Positions 8,086-17,186 of a stretch of 34,700 nucleotides of DNA are shown here, in pieces; the first letter of the stretch is position 1, and each line of letters starts with the position of its first letter. The notes under the pieces were generated by a model, which saw nothing but the letters and a program-made list of their open reading frames with translations, ran no database searches and was not told where the DNA came from. Source of the stretch: Patescibacteria group bacterium (GTDB taxonomy: Bacteria > Patescibacteriota > Minisyncoccia > Phycocordibacterales > UBA1006); contig JAQBQS010000015.1 in the NCBI GenBank assembly GCA_028286885.1, forward strand, positions 1-34,700. The letters run 5' to 3'. A program made the position numbers and the translations under genes.

Positions 8086-9450
8086 TTATTTGTTCAATCC
8101 TGATGAGAAAAGGAACCGCTTGATTCGACCAGCTTTCATTCCGGCTACCGCGTAGAGGAATGCGCGCGTGACAATGAGGGCGCAGAGCATCGAAACGATA
8201 ACGCCGAGTCCGAACGTCAATGCAAATCCCTGGATCAAGGTCGAGCCGAACCAATACAGGATTACGGCCGAAATGATCGACGAGATATTTCCGTCACGGA
8301 TCGAGTTCCATGCCCGGTCAAAACCGTGCTTGATTGATTCGACAAGGGTGTGTCCGTCATGGAGTTCCTCGCGCATGCGCTCGAAGATCAGGATGTTCGC
8401 GTCCACCGCCATGCCGAGCGAGATGATGAATCCTGCAATGCCGGCAGCCGTAAGCGTTACGGGAATTGCCTTGAACAAGGCGAGCATGATAATGCCGTAC
8501 ACGCCGAGCGTTACTGTTGCAAGAAGACCTGGCAACCGGTACCACACGATGAGCAAGAGCGCGATCGCAATAAGTCCGATCAATCCCGCGAGAAGTCCCG
8601 CGTGAATGGCTGTTACCCCGAGCGTCGCACCGATCGTCGATGTTGAGATAAGGCTTACAGGAATCGGAAGGGCTCCCGAATTCAATCGCCCTACGAGTTC
8701 CTTGGCTTCAACAGGGGTAAACTTTCCGGTAATGACAGCCTGTCCTCCGACAATTTTTTGGTTGACCGTCGGCGTTGAGATCGGAGATCCGTCGAGATAG
8801 ATCGCGACTGTTTTTCCAATATTTGCCGCGGTAATATCCTCGAACATTTTTGAACCTTCTGCGTTGAACTGAATTCCGACAATCGGCTCATGCGTGTTCG
8901 GATCAAACTGAAGCGTCGCGTGCGACAAGTACTGCCCTGTGAGCTCGGTCGGCTTGTATTTATTCGCATTGATCATCAATGACGAGAGATCAACCGTTCC
9001 GTTCTGCAGCTGCTCGGCCGTAACCTTGATCGGTTTCGTCGCATCTGTTTTTCCGAAATCAGGATTCTCGACTTCGAACTGGAGGTTCGGCGTCTGACCG
9101 ATCATGTCGATCGCCTTCTTGACGTCGGTGACGCCCGGAAGTTCGACAACCAACTGATACTGCTTGCCGTCTCCTGCAAGCGTCGTTGTCTGCGTCGAGA
9201 CGCGAGGCTCCGACACGCCGAACAAGTTCACGCGTCGTTCGATGACGTCGCGAAGCGAGTTCATGGCGTCGTTAATATCCGCCGGAGGCAGATTTGAAAC
9301 ATCCGCCTTGTACGTCAAATACGTTCCTCCTGAGAGATCGAGACCGAGCTTAAAAGGAGCCTTGCCTGATGCCTGAGACCAATAAACAAAATAACCGAGT
9401 CCTGCTGCGAGTAATAAAATCACCACTGCCAAAAGTCGTTTTTTCCACAT
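8086..9450 (-). CDS. secD: Protein translocase subunit SecD
   Basis: LGLDLSGGTYLTYKAD...AVDANILIFERMREEL. Confidence 0.97.
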   Translation of the reverse strand: MWKKRLLAVVILLLAAGLGYFVYWSQASGKAPFKLGLDLSGGTYLTYKADVSNLPPADINDAMNSLRDVIERRVNLFGVSEPRVSTQTTTLAGDGKQYQLVVELPGVTDVKKAIDMIGQTPNLQFEVENPDFGKTDATKPIKVTAEQLQNGTVDLSSLMINANKYKPTELTGQYLSHATLQFDPNTHEPIVGIQFNAEGSKMFEDITAANIGKTVAIYLDGSPISTPTVNQKIVGGQAVITGKFTPVEAKELVGRLNSGALPIPVSLISTSTIGATLGVTAIHAGLLAGLIGLIAIALLLIVWYRLPGLLATVTLGVYGIIMLALFKAIPVTLTAAGIAGFIISLGMAVDANILIFERMREELHDGHTLVESIKHGFDRAWNSIRDGNISSIISAVILYWFGSTLIQGFALTFGLGVIVSMLCALIVTRAFLYAVAGMKAGRIKRFLFSSGLNK

Positions 9451-9489
9451 AATATCAAGTATTATAAGGATTTTTAGGCGAAAAGATAC

Positions 9490-9518
9490 TTGACAAGAAT
9501 AAAAAGAAGTGATAGCAT
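9490..9518 (+). promoter_or_regulatory. Sigma70-like promoter
   Basis: TTGACA-17-TAGCAT; leader agtaaatcaaaacaaaaaat-ATG. Confidence 0.7.
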
Positions 9519-9540
9519 AGAGTAAATCAAAACAAAAAAT

Positions 9541-9840
9541 ATGGCAACCAACTTTGAATTATTCGGTTTTAGTCCCGAGGAAGCTCAGATGCTTGAAGGA
9601 AAGATCGCCGAAAGGGTCAAGCAAAACGATGGCGTTTTATCACCCATGACTGCGGTAATCAATCACCCGGACTCGAAAGTAACGTTGATGGGAGATAAAT
9701 GCGAACAAGGCAAACCTCTCGTAAGAATATCTGTCACTCATCATCATGATTTTGGCAAAGTCTATCTTTTTATTCGTAGTTTCGGAAATTACAGCATCGA
9801 ACATGTTGTCTTGAATTATTTCTACCCAGCAGAAAAATAA
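9541..9840 (+). CDS. Hypothetical protein (99 aa)
   Basis: ORF with promoter upstream and terminator downstream. Confidence 0.75.
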   Translation: MATNFELFGFSPEEAQMLEGKIAERVKQNDGVLSPMTAVINHPDSKVTLMGDKCEQGKPLVRISVTHHHDFGKVYLFIRSFGNYSIEHVVLNYFYPAEK

Positions 9841-9842
9841 GA

Positions 9843-9873
9843 CAAAGCCCTTACGGATACGTAAGGGCTTTTA
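9843..9873. terminator. Terminator hairpin between convergent genes
   Basis: aaagcccttacg-gata-cgtaagggcttttat. Confidence 0.8.
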
Positions 9874-10425
9874 TCTTGAAATTTTTCTCATTCTCTTCGT
9901 TAAGAGCCAATGCGTGAAATATGCGATCAAGATACCGAGCGACGCGCCGCCCATAATATCAATCGGATAGTGAATTCCCGAGATGACGCGGCACCATGAC
10001 ACGAGGAGCGCAAACAGGAAGAAAAACCATCCCGTGCGCTCGTGGTACAAGGCAACTGCCATCGCAAACGCGTACAGCAAGGCCGCATGTCCCGACGGGA
10101 ATGAATCATGCCCGCCGTAAGTAAACAAAGGTTTCAGTTCAGGATTCGCAATAAAGGGGCGCGACTCGTGAAAAACGGCTTTCAAAATTAATGCGACAAC
10201 AAGCGAGGAAAGCACCGTAATAATGATTACGCCGATCTCTCGCAAGAAAACTTTTAATCCTCTTCCCTTCCAATTCTTATGAGTTGAAAACAGGACGATG
10301 AAAAAAATTGCCGCCGCAGCTATCGTAATCCAAATTCCTGCTCGCGCGATAACCACGACAAGTCCGTCGAAAAAGTTCGAGCGATGAGTAAACCCATGCA
10401 GTATTGTAAAAATAAAATGATTCAT
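9871..10425 (-). CDS. PAP2 superfamily phosphatase (undecaprenyl-PP phosphatase-like)
   Basis: KAVFHESRP, PSGHAA and SRVxxGxHYPxD-like WCRVISGIHYPIDIMGG motifs. Confidence 0.92.
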   Translation of the reverse strand: MNHFIFTILHGFTHRSNFFDGLVVVIARAGIWITIAAAAIFFIVLFSTHKNWKGRGLKVFLREIGVIIITVLSSLVVALILKAVFHESRPFIANPELKPLFTYGGHDSFPSGHAALLYAFAMAVALYHERTGWFFFLFALLVSWCRVISGIHYPIDIMGGASLGILIAYFTHWLLTKRMRKISR

Positions 10426-10431
10426 AATTGA

Positions 10432-11553
10432 TTACATTCCCAAGAATTCATGCTTCGTATCGTCGCGGTGGATGCTGCGCCGGTATCCTCGCATGCTCAT
10501 GAGAATCCCGAGAGCGGCAAACTCGGTCAAGAGATGCGATCCGCCGTAGGACATAAATGGCAGCGCAATTCCCGTCACCGGCATAATGCCGATGTTCATG
10601 CCCATGTTGACGATGATATGGCTCATCAAAAACATTGCGATGCCGAGCGCGAATAATATTTCAAAATTCGACGAGCCGTACGTGCTGGCTTTCAGGATGC
10701 GCCAGATCACGACCGAGAAGCTTGCAATCAAAATGATGCAGCCGATCAATCCCCACTCTTCCGCAAATGCCGCGAAGATGAAGTCGGTTTTGTATTCCGG
10801 CAAGAAGTTCAGGCGCGACTGGGTTCCGTATCCAACACCTTTGCCCCAAACCTGTCCCGAGCCGACCGCAATCATCGACTGGTAGACGTGATATCCCGTA
10901 TTTCGAATGTCTGCCGTCGGATTGATGAAGTTCTCGATGCGAGCCTTCTGGTAATCCCGGAAGACGAACAGCCAGAGGCCGCTGAACGACACGATTCCGA
11001 CGGTAAACAAGATGGCAAGATGCTTCTTGGAAATGCCTGACGCGAGCATAAGTCCGAACCAGATCGCCGCCAAGATGAGCGCCGACCCGAAGTCCGGCTG
11101 AAAAAATACCAAGACGAACGGCACGAACATGTAGGCCGCCGTGATGAAAATATGCTTCGGGTTTCTGATCTCGATGTGCCGCCGCGACAAATATTTCGCC
11201 AAGATAAGGATCAGGATCAATTTCATCGGATCGGCCGGCTGCAATGAAAATCCGCCGAACGAAATCCATCGCGCGGCACCCTTGGAAATATGTCCCACGA
11301 CGAATACGATCCCGAGAAGCGAGATGCCGAGTCCGTAGAGCGCGACGAGCACCTCGGTTTTCTTGAAAAATTTCGTGTCGATCGCAGCGAATGCGAACAT
11401 GACCAAAAATGCAATCGCGATCCACATTAGCTGTTTCCAGGCGCTCGATCCGTCGGAGCCGAATGATGCCATCGTGACCAATCCCGCAAGCAAAATAGGC
11501 GCGAGTCCCGCAATCAAAATCCAGTCGATATTGCGAAAAAGCCTTTGAAACAT
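10432..11553 (-). CDS. rodA: RodA/FtsW/SpoVE family (RodA-like)
   Basis: FQPDFGSALIL, GYHVYQSMIAVGSGQVWGKGVGYGTQ, EYKTDFIFAAFAEEWG, LPFMSYGGSHLL. Confidence 0.94.
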   Translation of the reverse strand: MFQRLFRNIDWILIAGLAPILLAGLVTMASFGSDGSSAWKQLMWIAIAFLVMFAFAAIDTKFFKKTEVLVALYGLGISLLGIVFVVGHISKGAARWISFGGFSLQPADPMKLILILILAKYLSRRHIEIRNPKHIFITAAYMFVPFVLVFFQPDFGSALILAAIWFGLMLASGISKKHLAILFTVGIVSFSGLWLFVFRDYQKARIENFINPTADIRNTGYHVYQSMIAVGSGQVWGKGVGYGTQSRLNFLPEYKTDFIFAAFAEEWGLIGCIILIASFSVVIWRILKASTYGSSNFEILFALGIAMFLMSHIIVNMGMNIGIMPVTGIALPFMSYGGSHLLTEFAALGILMSMRGYRRSIHRDDTKHEFLGM

Positions 11554-11598
11554 GGACGGATTGTACCATTTTTGCGCAAAAAAATCCCTTGCTCGGGA

Positions 11599-12378
11599 TT
11601 ATTTCTGAATAAACGGATTCAATCTCGGAATGATTTCAATCCTCGCGACCGGCTTGTCGAATTTTGCGGGCCAGGTGAAGTAAACCGTTTGGGACGACTG
11701 CTGCGGAATCGCGTCGATCAGCGTTTGGCTCGCGCTGATGAGATTATCATCGGCATCGTACAAAATGGCAACAACAGGAATGTTCGCGTAATCAAACAGC
11801 GTATCGTTTTTAATATCAGCCGAAAGTTTCGGCGCCGTAGTTACATTCGTCAGCTTGGTATTCGCAGACGACAATTGCGGCACGCGATATTTCGCATCGG
11901 TTGTGGCAAATACAGGCACTGACGTGAATGTGAAAAATACGGATGTTGGAATGCGATTGCCTGTTTTGATCGGCGTCTCGAAAATGGCCGTCTTGTCGTT
12001 CGGTCCTACGAACGTCGTACCGTCGACAGGATCGGCAACCAGCAGATTCTGCGCATCGTACGCCCGGAACTCGTAGCTGACCTTCTGCACGCCGGCAGTG
12101 ACGTTCTGGTTCTCGACATAGGCAACGGCGCTGTAAACGTCCCCTGCAACGTGGAATATGCGCGACCACAGCGGCACGATAGTCTTTGCGTCCATGGCGC
12201 ACACCCGGCTGCAGATGCCGCCGCAGTCAATTCCGCGTTCGTCCTGGTTCTGTTTGCTGTCGAAACATGTCGGCGTTATCTTGATGAATGTCTCATAGAA
12301 AAAATACCCCGCAATCAAAAAGATGACCGCCGCGACGATTCCCATGCATCCCAGTTTTTTACGAGTGGACCAGTCCAT
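11599..12378 (-). CDS. Hypothetical secreted/membrane-anchored protein with Cys pairs
   Basis: Likely start MDWSTRKKLGCMG at 12378 (track ORF starts at 12504); TM segment, then DSKQNQDERGIDCGGICSRVC. Confidence 0.75.
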   Translation of the reverse strand: MDWSTRKKLGCMGIVAAVIFLIAGYFFYETFIKITPTCFDSKQNQDERGIDCGGICSRVCAMDAKTIVPLWSRIFHVAGDVYSAVAYVENQNVTAGVQKVSYEFRAYDAQNLLVADPVDGTTFVGPNDKTAIFETPIKTGNRIPTSVFFTFTSVPVFATTDAKYRVPQLSSANTKLTNVTTAPKLSADIKNDTLFDYANIPVVAILYDADDNLISASQTLIDAIPQQSSQTVYFTWPAKFDKPVARIEIIPRLNPFIQK

Positions 12379-12417
12379 GTAATGGTATAAGTATATAGCA
12401 AGGATTCGAATAACGAA

Positions 12418-12447
12418 AATGAAAAACTGCGTACGCAGTTTTTCATT
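12418..12447. terminator. Perfect 30-nt palindrome, probable terminator
   Basis: aatgaaaaactgcgt|acgcagtttttcatt; overlaps the stop codon of the 12446-12949 gene. Confidence 0.75.
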
Positions 12448-12949
12448 ATTGCGGAATATTTCCGCCGAAGCTTTCGACCAGCGCGTCTTCCATGCCGTAG
12501 ACATCCTTGCGATCGACTCCGCGGCTAAGCTTTTTCTTATAAATCAGGAATTGCATTTCATTGATAACAGGAAGCATCATCCCTTCCCATTCCATCATGC
12601 GGACTTCGGAAAGATCGGAATGGAAATCAAACCAAGCCTTGCCTTCCTTATCGAAATACTTCATGGTACCCAAAGCGCCGATGTCGACGTGCTGGCCTGC
12701 ATATTCGAACGAGACGAGAAGCATTTCCCAATGTGAATCCTTGTAATATTCGGGCCCGAAGGTAATGTACGGTTTGATGATGGGTAAAATCTTTCCGAAA
12801 TCGGCCTCCATGATGTTCAGATCGATATCGGCAAGTTCGCGCCTGGTGCCGTAAATTTCGGCCGCTAATCCCCCGTCAATTTCAAATGGGATGTCCATTT
12901 CCTTGAGGACTTGAGTAATCCATTTCAGGGCAGCGCGGGTGTTTCTCAT
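12446..12949 (-). CDS. Nucleotidyltransferase-fold protein
   Basis: IPFEIDGGLAAEIYGTRRELADIDLNI resembles the minimal nucleotidyltransferase GG..RxxxDIDL motif. Confidence 0.75.
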   Translation of the reverse strand: MRNTRAALKWITQVLKEMDIPFEIDGGLAAEIYGTRRELADIDLNIMEADFGKILPIIKPYITFGPEYYKDSHWEMLLVSFEYAGQHVDIGALGTMKYFDKEGKAWFDFHSDLSEVRMMEWEGMMLPVINEMQFLIYKKKLSRGVDRKDVYGMEDALVESFGGNIPQ

Positions 12950-13051
12950 ATTTTTATTATAACAAAAAATCCGCGCTTGCGGGAGGTTTTTGCAAAACGC
13001 TGTCAGCGAAATGCGTTCTTAAAATGATTGAACTTTTTTTCTTCAAGTGTT

Positions 13052-13166
13052 CTGTTCTGGCGACACCTACTCTTCCCCCTAAGGAGTACCATCGGTGTAG
13101 CTGCGCTTAACGACTCTGTTCGGAATGGGAAGAGGTGTGACCACAGTACCAAATCACCAGAACAGA
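13052..13166 (-). rRNA. rrf: 5S ribosomal RNA
   Basis: Minus strand ...GGTGTGGTCACACCTCTTCCCATTCCGAACAGAGTCGTTAAGC... type sequence; terminal helix ttctgttctgg/ccagaacagaa. Confidence 0.93.
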
Positions 13167-13782
13167 ACACTCGAAGCTTACAAATATAAATACAGGAATA
13201 ATTTTCAAAGCACACATTAATATAATCTAGTGTGTCATTTGTATTCCATTCAGATTTCCTAATAGGAATATGGGCAATTAGTAATTCTCGGCTTAATCCA
13301 TTACTGGACTTCTACCTAAATCCTATCAACGTGATCATCTCTCACGGCCCTATGATTCCTTATCTTGAAACTGGCTTCCCTCTTAGATGCTTTCAGAGGT
13401 TATCCATTCCCGACATAGCTACCCAGCGGTGCCCTTGGCAGGACAGCTGGCAGACCAGAGGTCAGTTCATCCCGGTCCTCTCGTACTAGGGACAAATTTT
13501 CTCAAGAATCAACGCCTGCAGTAGATAGGAGACCAACCTGTCTTGCGCACCTTTTCACATATTACTATGTGGATTGGACTGTAACTTATACTCAAAGTGA
13601 GTATTTCAACATTCAGTCTCTACGGGCCCCCGGATCGAGTCCGGGGTTCCCTCGGTGTTGTCCTAGGTTTAGGATTTCACCGATATTAGTTGAACGATGT
13701 CCTTGCATATCACTATGCACGACCGCCGCATTATGGTTTGGTTCTCTTTTTATCTTGTAATAATTTATGAATTTCATAGAAG

Positions 13783-13804
13783 AGGTAACTTTTTCAAGTT
13801 ACCT
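13783..13804 (-). repeat. Hairpin with GAAA (GNRA) tetraloop next to the tRNA
   Basis: Minus strand AGGTAACTT-GAAA-AAGTTACCT. Confidence 0.85.
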
Positions 13805-13806
13805 TG

Positions 13807-13882
13807 TAGAGAATGCAGGGATCGAACCCACGACCTCCAGCTTTTTCAGGGCTGGTGCTCTAACCAACTGAGCTAATCCCCC
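13807..13882 (-). tRNA. tRNA-Phe(GAA)-like cloverleaf inside the 23S intron, 9-nt anticodon loop
   Basis: GGGGGAT TA GCTC AGTTGGTTA GAGC A CCAGC CCTGAAAAA GCTGG AGGTC GTGGG TTCGATC CCTGC ATTCTCT A. All arms form, with several G-U pairs. No encoded CCA. Confidence 0.75.
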
Positions 13883-13946
13883 ATAGTATTTCCTCTATGA
13901 AATTCACAAATTATTATAGATTTTTTCTATCTTTCGCCCTCTCTGG

Positions 13947-13967
13947 ATCCCGGCTCAAGGCCGGGAT
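13947..13967. repeat. REP-like GC-rich palindrome inside the intron
   Basis: atcccggc-tcaag-gccgggat within ggatcccggctcaaggccgggatgac. Confidence 0.7.
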
Positions 13968-14738
13968 GACGGAAAGGGACTTTTATTAAACAAATTGACT
14001 AAAACAGTAATTTTTAAATCTTCCTCGGGATTCAGACTGTAAAGTGCTCTTCTCCTTAACAGGAGTTTAGTCGAAAAACACTTAACGGTCTGAACCCAGC
14101 TCGCGTAACATTTTAATTGGCGAACAGCCAAACCCTTGGGACCTTCTCCAGCCCCAGGATATGTTGAGCCGACATCGAGGTGCCGAACTTCGCCGTCGCT
14201 GTGGACGCTCGGGCGAAACTAGCCTGTTATCCCCGGAGTAGCTTTTATCCGTTGAGCTTCCCCTGTATCTAATACAAAAGGTCGGATCACTATGCTCTGC
14301 TTTCGCACCTGCTCGTCATGTACGACTTGCAGTCAAGCCATCTTGTGCCATTACACTATCGGCATGGTTTCCATTCACGCCTAGATGACCTTTGTAGGCC
14401 CCTCCGTTACTCTTTAGGAGGGATTCGCCCCAAACAAACTACCCATCACGCACTGTCTTTGAACGTTTTTTCGTCCAAGTTAGGACATACCCTTTTACAG
14501 AGTGGTATTTCACTGACGAGTATCACACGACCGAAACCGTGTGCATAACCTCTCCCACCTATGCTACGCAATAAAAGAATATGCCCAATACGAAACTATA
14601 GTAAAGCTTCCGGGGTCTTTTCGTCTAACTGCAGGTAAGCGGCATCTTCACCGCTATTGTATTTTCACCGAGCAAATCCTCGAGACAGTTCCCCAGTCGT
14701 TACACTATTCGTGCGCGTCGGAACTTACCCGACAAGGT

Positions 14739-14781
<43 letters not shown>

Positions 14782-15570
14782 CAGGGCTTATAACAGTCAG
14801 CTTGATATAATCGCACCCCCGTTATTTAACCTTCTGGCATTGGTCAAGTGTCACCCCCTATACATCATCTTACGATTTCGCAGGGAGCTGTGTTTTTGAT
14901 AAACAGTCGCCAGGGAGACTTTCGCTGCGGCCCAACAAAAGTTGGGCAATCCTTATCCCGAAGTTACGGATGCTTTTTTGCCGAGTTCCTTGAGGATCCC
15001 TCGCTCGTTCGCCTTGGTCTTCTCGACCTAATCACCTGTTTCGGTTTGCGGTACGGTTCAAATTATGTTGAATGCTAGAAGTTTTTCTCGGAAGACTCTT
15101 GATGTGCATTTCCCGGACCGAAGCCCGGAATTTCGTCTCGCCACGACTCTTGCGTACTCCGGATTTTCCTAAAGTACGAGTCTCGACGCAACGACGCCAA
15201 TCCAATAAGGCGCGCTCATGTGTATTCTCCGTCACTCCATCGCCATAATTCAAGTCATGGAATATTGACCATGTGTCCATCGCATGCGGCTATCGCCATT
15301 TGCTTAGGCCCGACTAACCCTACTCTGATTGACATTGAATAGGAAACCTTGATTTTTCGGCGGACACGGATTTAACGTGTCATGTGGTTACTTGTGCCAA
15401 CATTCTTACTTCCAAACGCTCCACGGTGGCTCACGCCTTCCGCTTCGTCGCAGATTGGAATACTCTCCTACCGCTTGATAAATAAATATCAAGCCCTCAA
15501 CTTCGGTATCATGTTTAACCCCGATCATTTGCGGCGCCAAATCTCTTGATGAGTGAGCTGTTACGCTTTC

Positions 15571-15602
<32 letters not shown>

Positions 15603-16179
15603 TCATTGTTTAAGAAATCTGACCTCCTTACGTGTACTGAACATGAATTTAGGGACCTTAATTAGAGATCTACGGCTGTTTCCGTTTCGACTCGTGGAGC
15701 TTCGCCCCCACTGTCTAACTGCCGCGCTCTGACTCTTGGTATTCGGAGTTTGATAGGTTTCACGAGATTGCTCCCTGTTGAAACCATCCAGTGCTCTACC
15801 CCCAAGAGGAACACGCGACGCTATCCCAAAAGATATTTCGGAGAGAACCAGCTATTACCAGGTTCGATTAGCTTTTCACTCCAACCCACAGATCATCCGA
15901 AAGTATTGCACGGCTTATCGGTTCGGTCCTCCATTCATCTTTCGATGAACTTCAACCTGTCCATGGGTAGATCACCTGGCTTCGGGTCTGATGTGTACGA
16001 CCAATTTTCGCCCTATTCAGACTTGCTTTCGCTTGGGCTCCGCGCGTTTACGGCGCTTAGCCAAGCCGCATACATCAACTCGTTGGCTCATTCTTCAATA
16101 GGCACGCCATGACAGTAATAAATTACTGCTCTGACTCCTTGTAGGCGTAGGGTTTCAGGTCTATTTCACTCCCCTCATC

Positions 16180-16210
<31 letters not shown>

Positions 16211-16812
16211 CGTTCACTATCGGTTTCTAGCAATATTTAGCCTTACCAGTTAGTTCTGGCAAATTCCTCCGAGCTATTCGTGTCTCGAAGTACTCAGGAG
16301 CGTGAACAAAAGAGTTCAGAATGTTTTCGGTTACGGGGGTATCACCCTCTATGCCTGATCTTCCCAGATCAATCACCTAACACTTGAATTTTTTACTCTT
16401 CTCAACTTAATGATGTTTACGTCCTATAACCCCGCATGTACCTCGGTATGTTCAAATCATTAATAAATTAATTAGTTAAACGCACCGAGGTCAACGCGGT
16501 TTGGGCTTCTTCCGTTTCGCTCGCCGCTACTTGGGAAATAACTATTGTTTTCTTTTCCTTCGGGTACTGAGATGTTTCACTTCCCCGAGTCAGCATCTGA
16601 CAGCTGTCAGATTCTGCAGTATTACCTGCAGAGGGTTTCCCCATTCGGAAATGTCCGGATCAAAGGCTATTGCCGCCTCCCCGAACCTTATCGCAGGCTG
16701 TCGCGTCCTTCATCGCTTGCTAGAACCTAGGCATCCACTCTACGCCCTTAGTTTCCTATTAGGAAATCTAAAAATTATACAAGTAACACACTTCGATTTT
16801 TCTTAATGTGCG

Positions 16813-16829
16813 CCTCGGCTGTGCCGAGG
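16813..16829. repeat. Hairpin upstream of 23S 5' end
   Basis: cctcggc-tgt-gccgagg, perfect 7-bp stem. Confidence 0.75.
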
Positions 16830-16964
16830 ACTTTAGTGCCTGCCGTCAACCTCACGGCGTCCGACAGGACTTTTTTGTTTTGTTTGTTGTCTAGACAAAC
16901 AGAACTGTTCTACATTTGCTTTATGTGAAAATACATTTTCCTGTATTTATTCGAAATCAGGAGC

Positions 16965-17088
16965 CATGTCCTTGCGGACAACCTCCCGACCCGTTCAATC
17001 ATTCTCCCGCGGATAACAGTGCCCTACGAATCCGAAGATTCGCCAGGCATTCTTTGCGGGGAACGCATTCCGTTGACAATGTTCTGTG
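16965..17088 (-). ncRNA. Unidentified structured RNA / structured leader of the 23S-5S transcript
   Basis: Minus strand nested helices CGTTCcCCGC/GCGGGaGAATG, TGCC/GGGCA, GCGAATC-TTCG-GATTCGT, and GTCC-GCAA-GGAC hairpin; strong promoter upstream; no ORF. Confidence 0.5.
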
Positions 17089-17114
17089 CCTCTAAAAATT
17101 TAGTGGCGAGGAGT

Positions 17115-17142
17115 AGTATATACGAAAGAATTTCAAAGTCAA
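17115..17142 (-). promoter_or_regulatory. Strong promoter for the structured RNA / 23S-5S unit
   Basis: Minus strand TTGACT-16-TATACT. Confidence 0.75.
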
Positions 17143-17186
17143 CACTTTAATGTGTGGTCTTTTGTGGATAAGCCGGGCAAGTAAAA

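Larger units (their letters stand above)
13758..13916 (-). repeat. 23-bp intronic helix enclosing the tRNA-like element
   Basis: taataatttatgaatttcataga (13758-13780) and tctatgaaattcacaaattatta (13894-13916) pair over 23 bp with one G-U. Confidence 0.9.
13548..14084 (-). other. Group I intron in 23S rRNA at the L2593-equivalent site, without ORF
   Basis: Interrupts H93 sequence ...CAGACCGT^CGCAAGACAGG.... Exon/intron P1-like helix 14079-14092 with 14033-14046; P7 GACTG (13614-13618)/CAGTC (13577-13581); P8 ATACTC-ACTTT-GAGTAT; P3 ACATcgTTCA/TGAATGT; ends in G. Confidence 0.85.

Noticed and set aside
10661-11569. 302-aa minus-strand ORF
   Set aside because: Alternate-frame shadow of rodA, rich in Arg/His, with no recognisable motifs.
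13548-14084. LAGLIDADG or other homing endonuclease in the 23S intron
   Set aside because: No ORF of adequate length on the intron sense strand; the space is taken by the tRNA-like element and hairpins.
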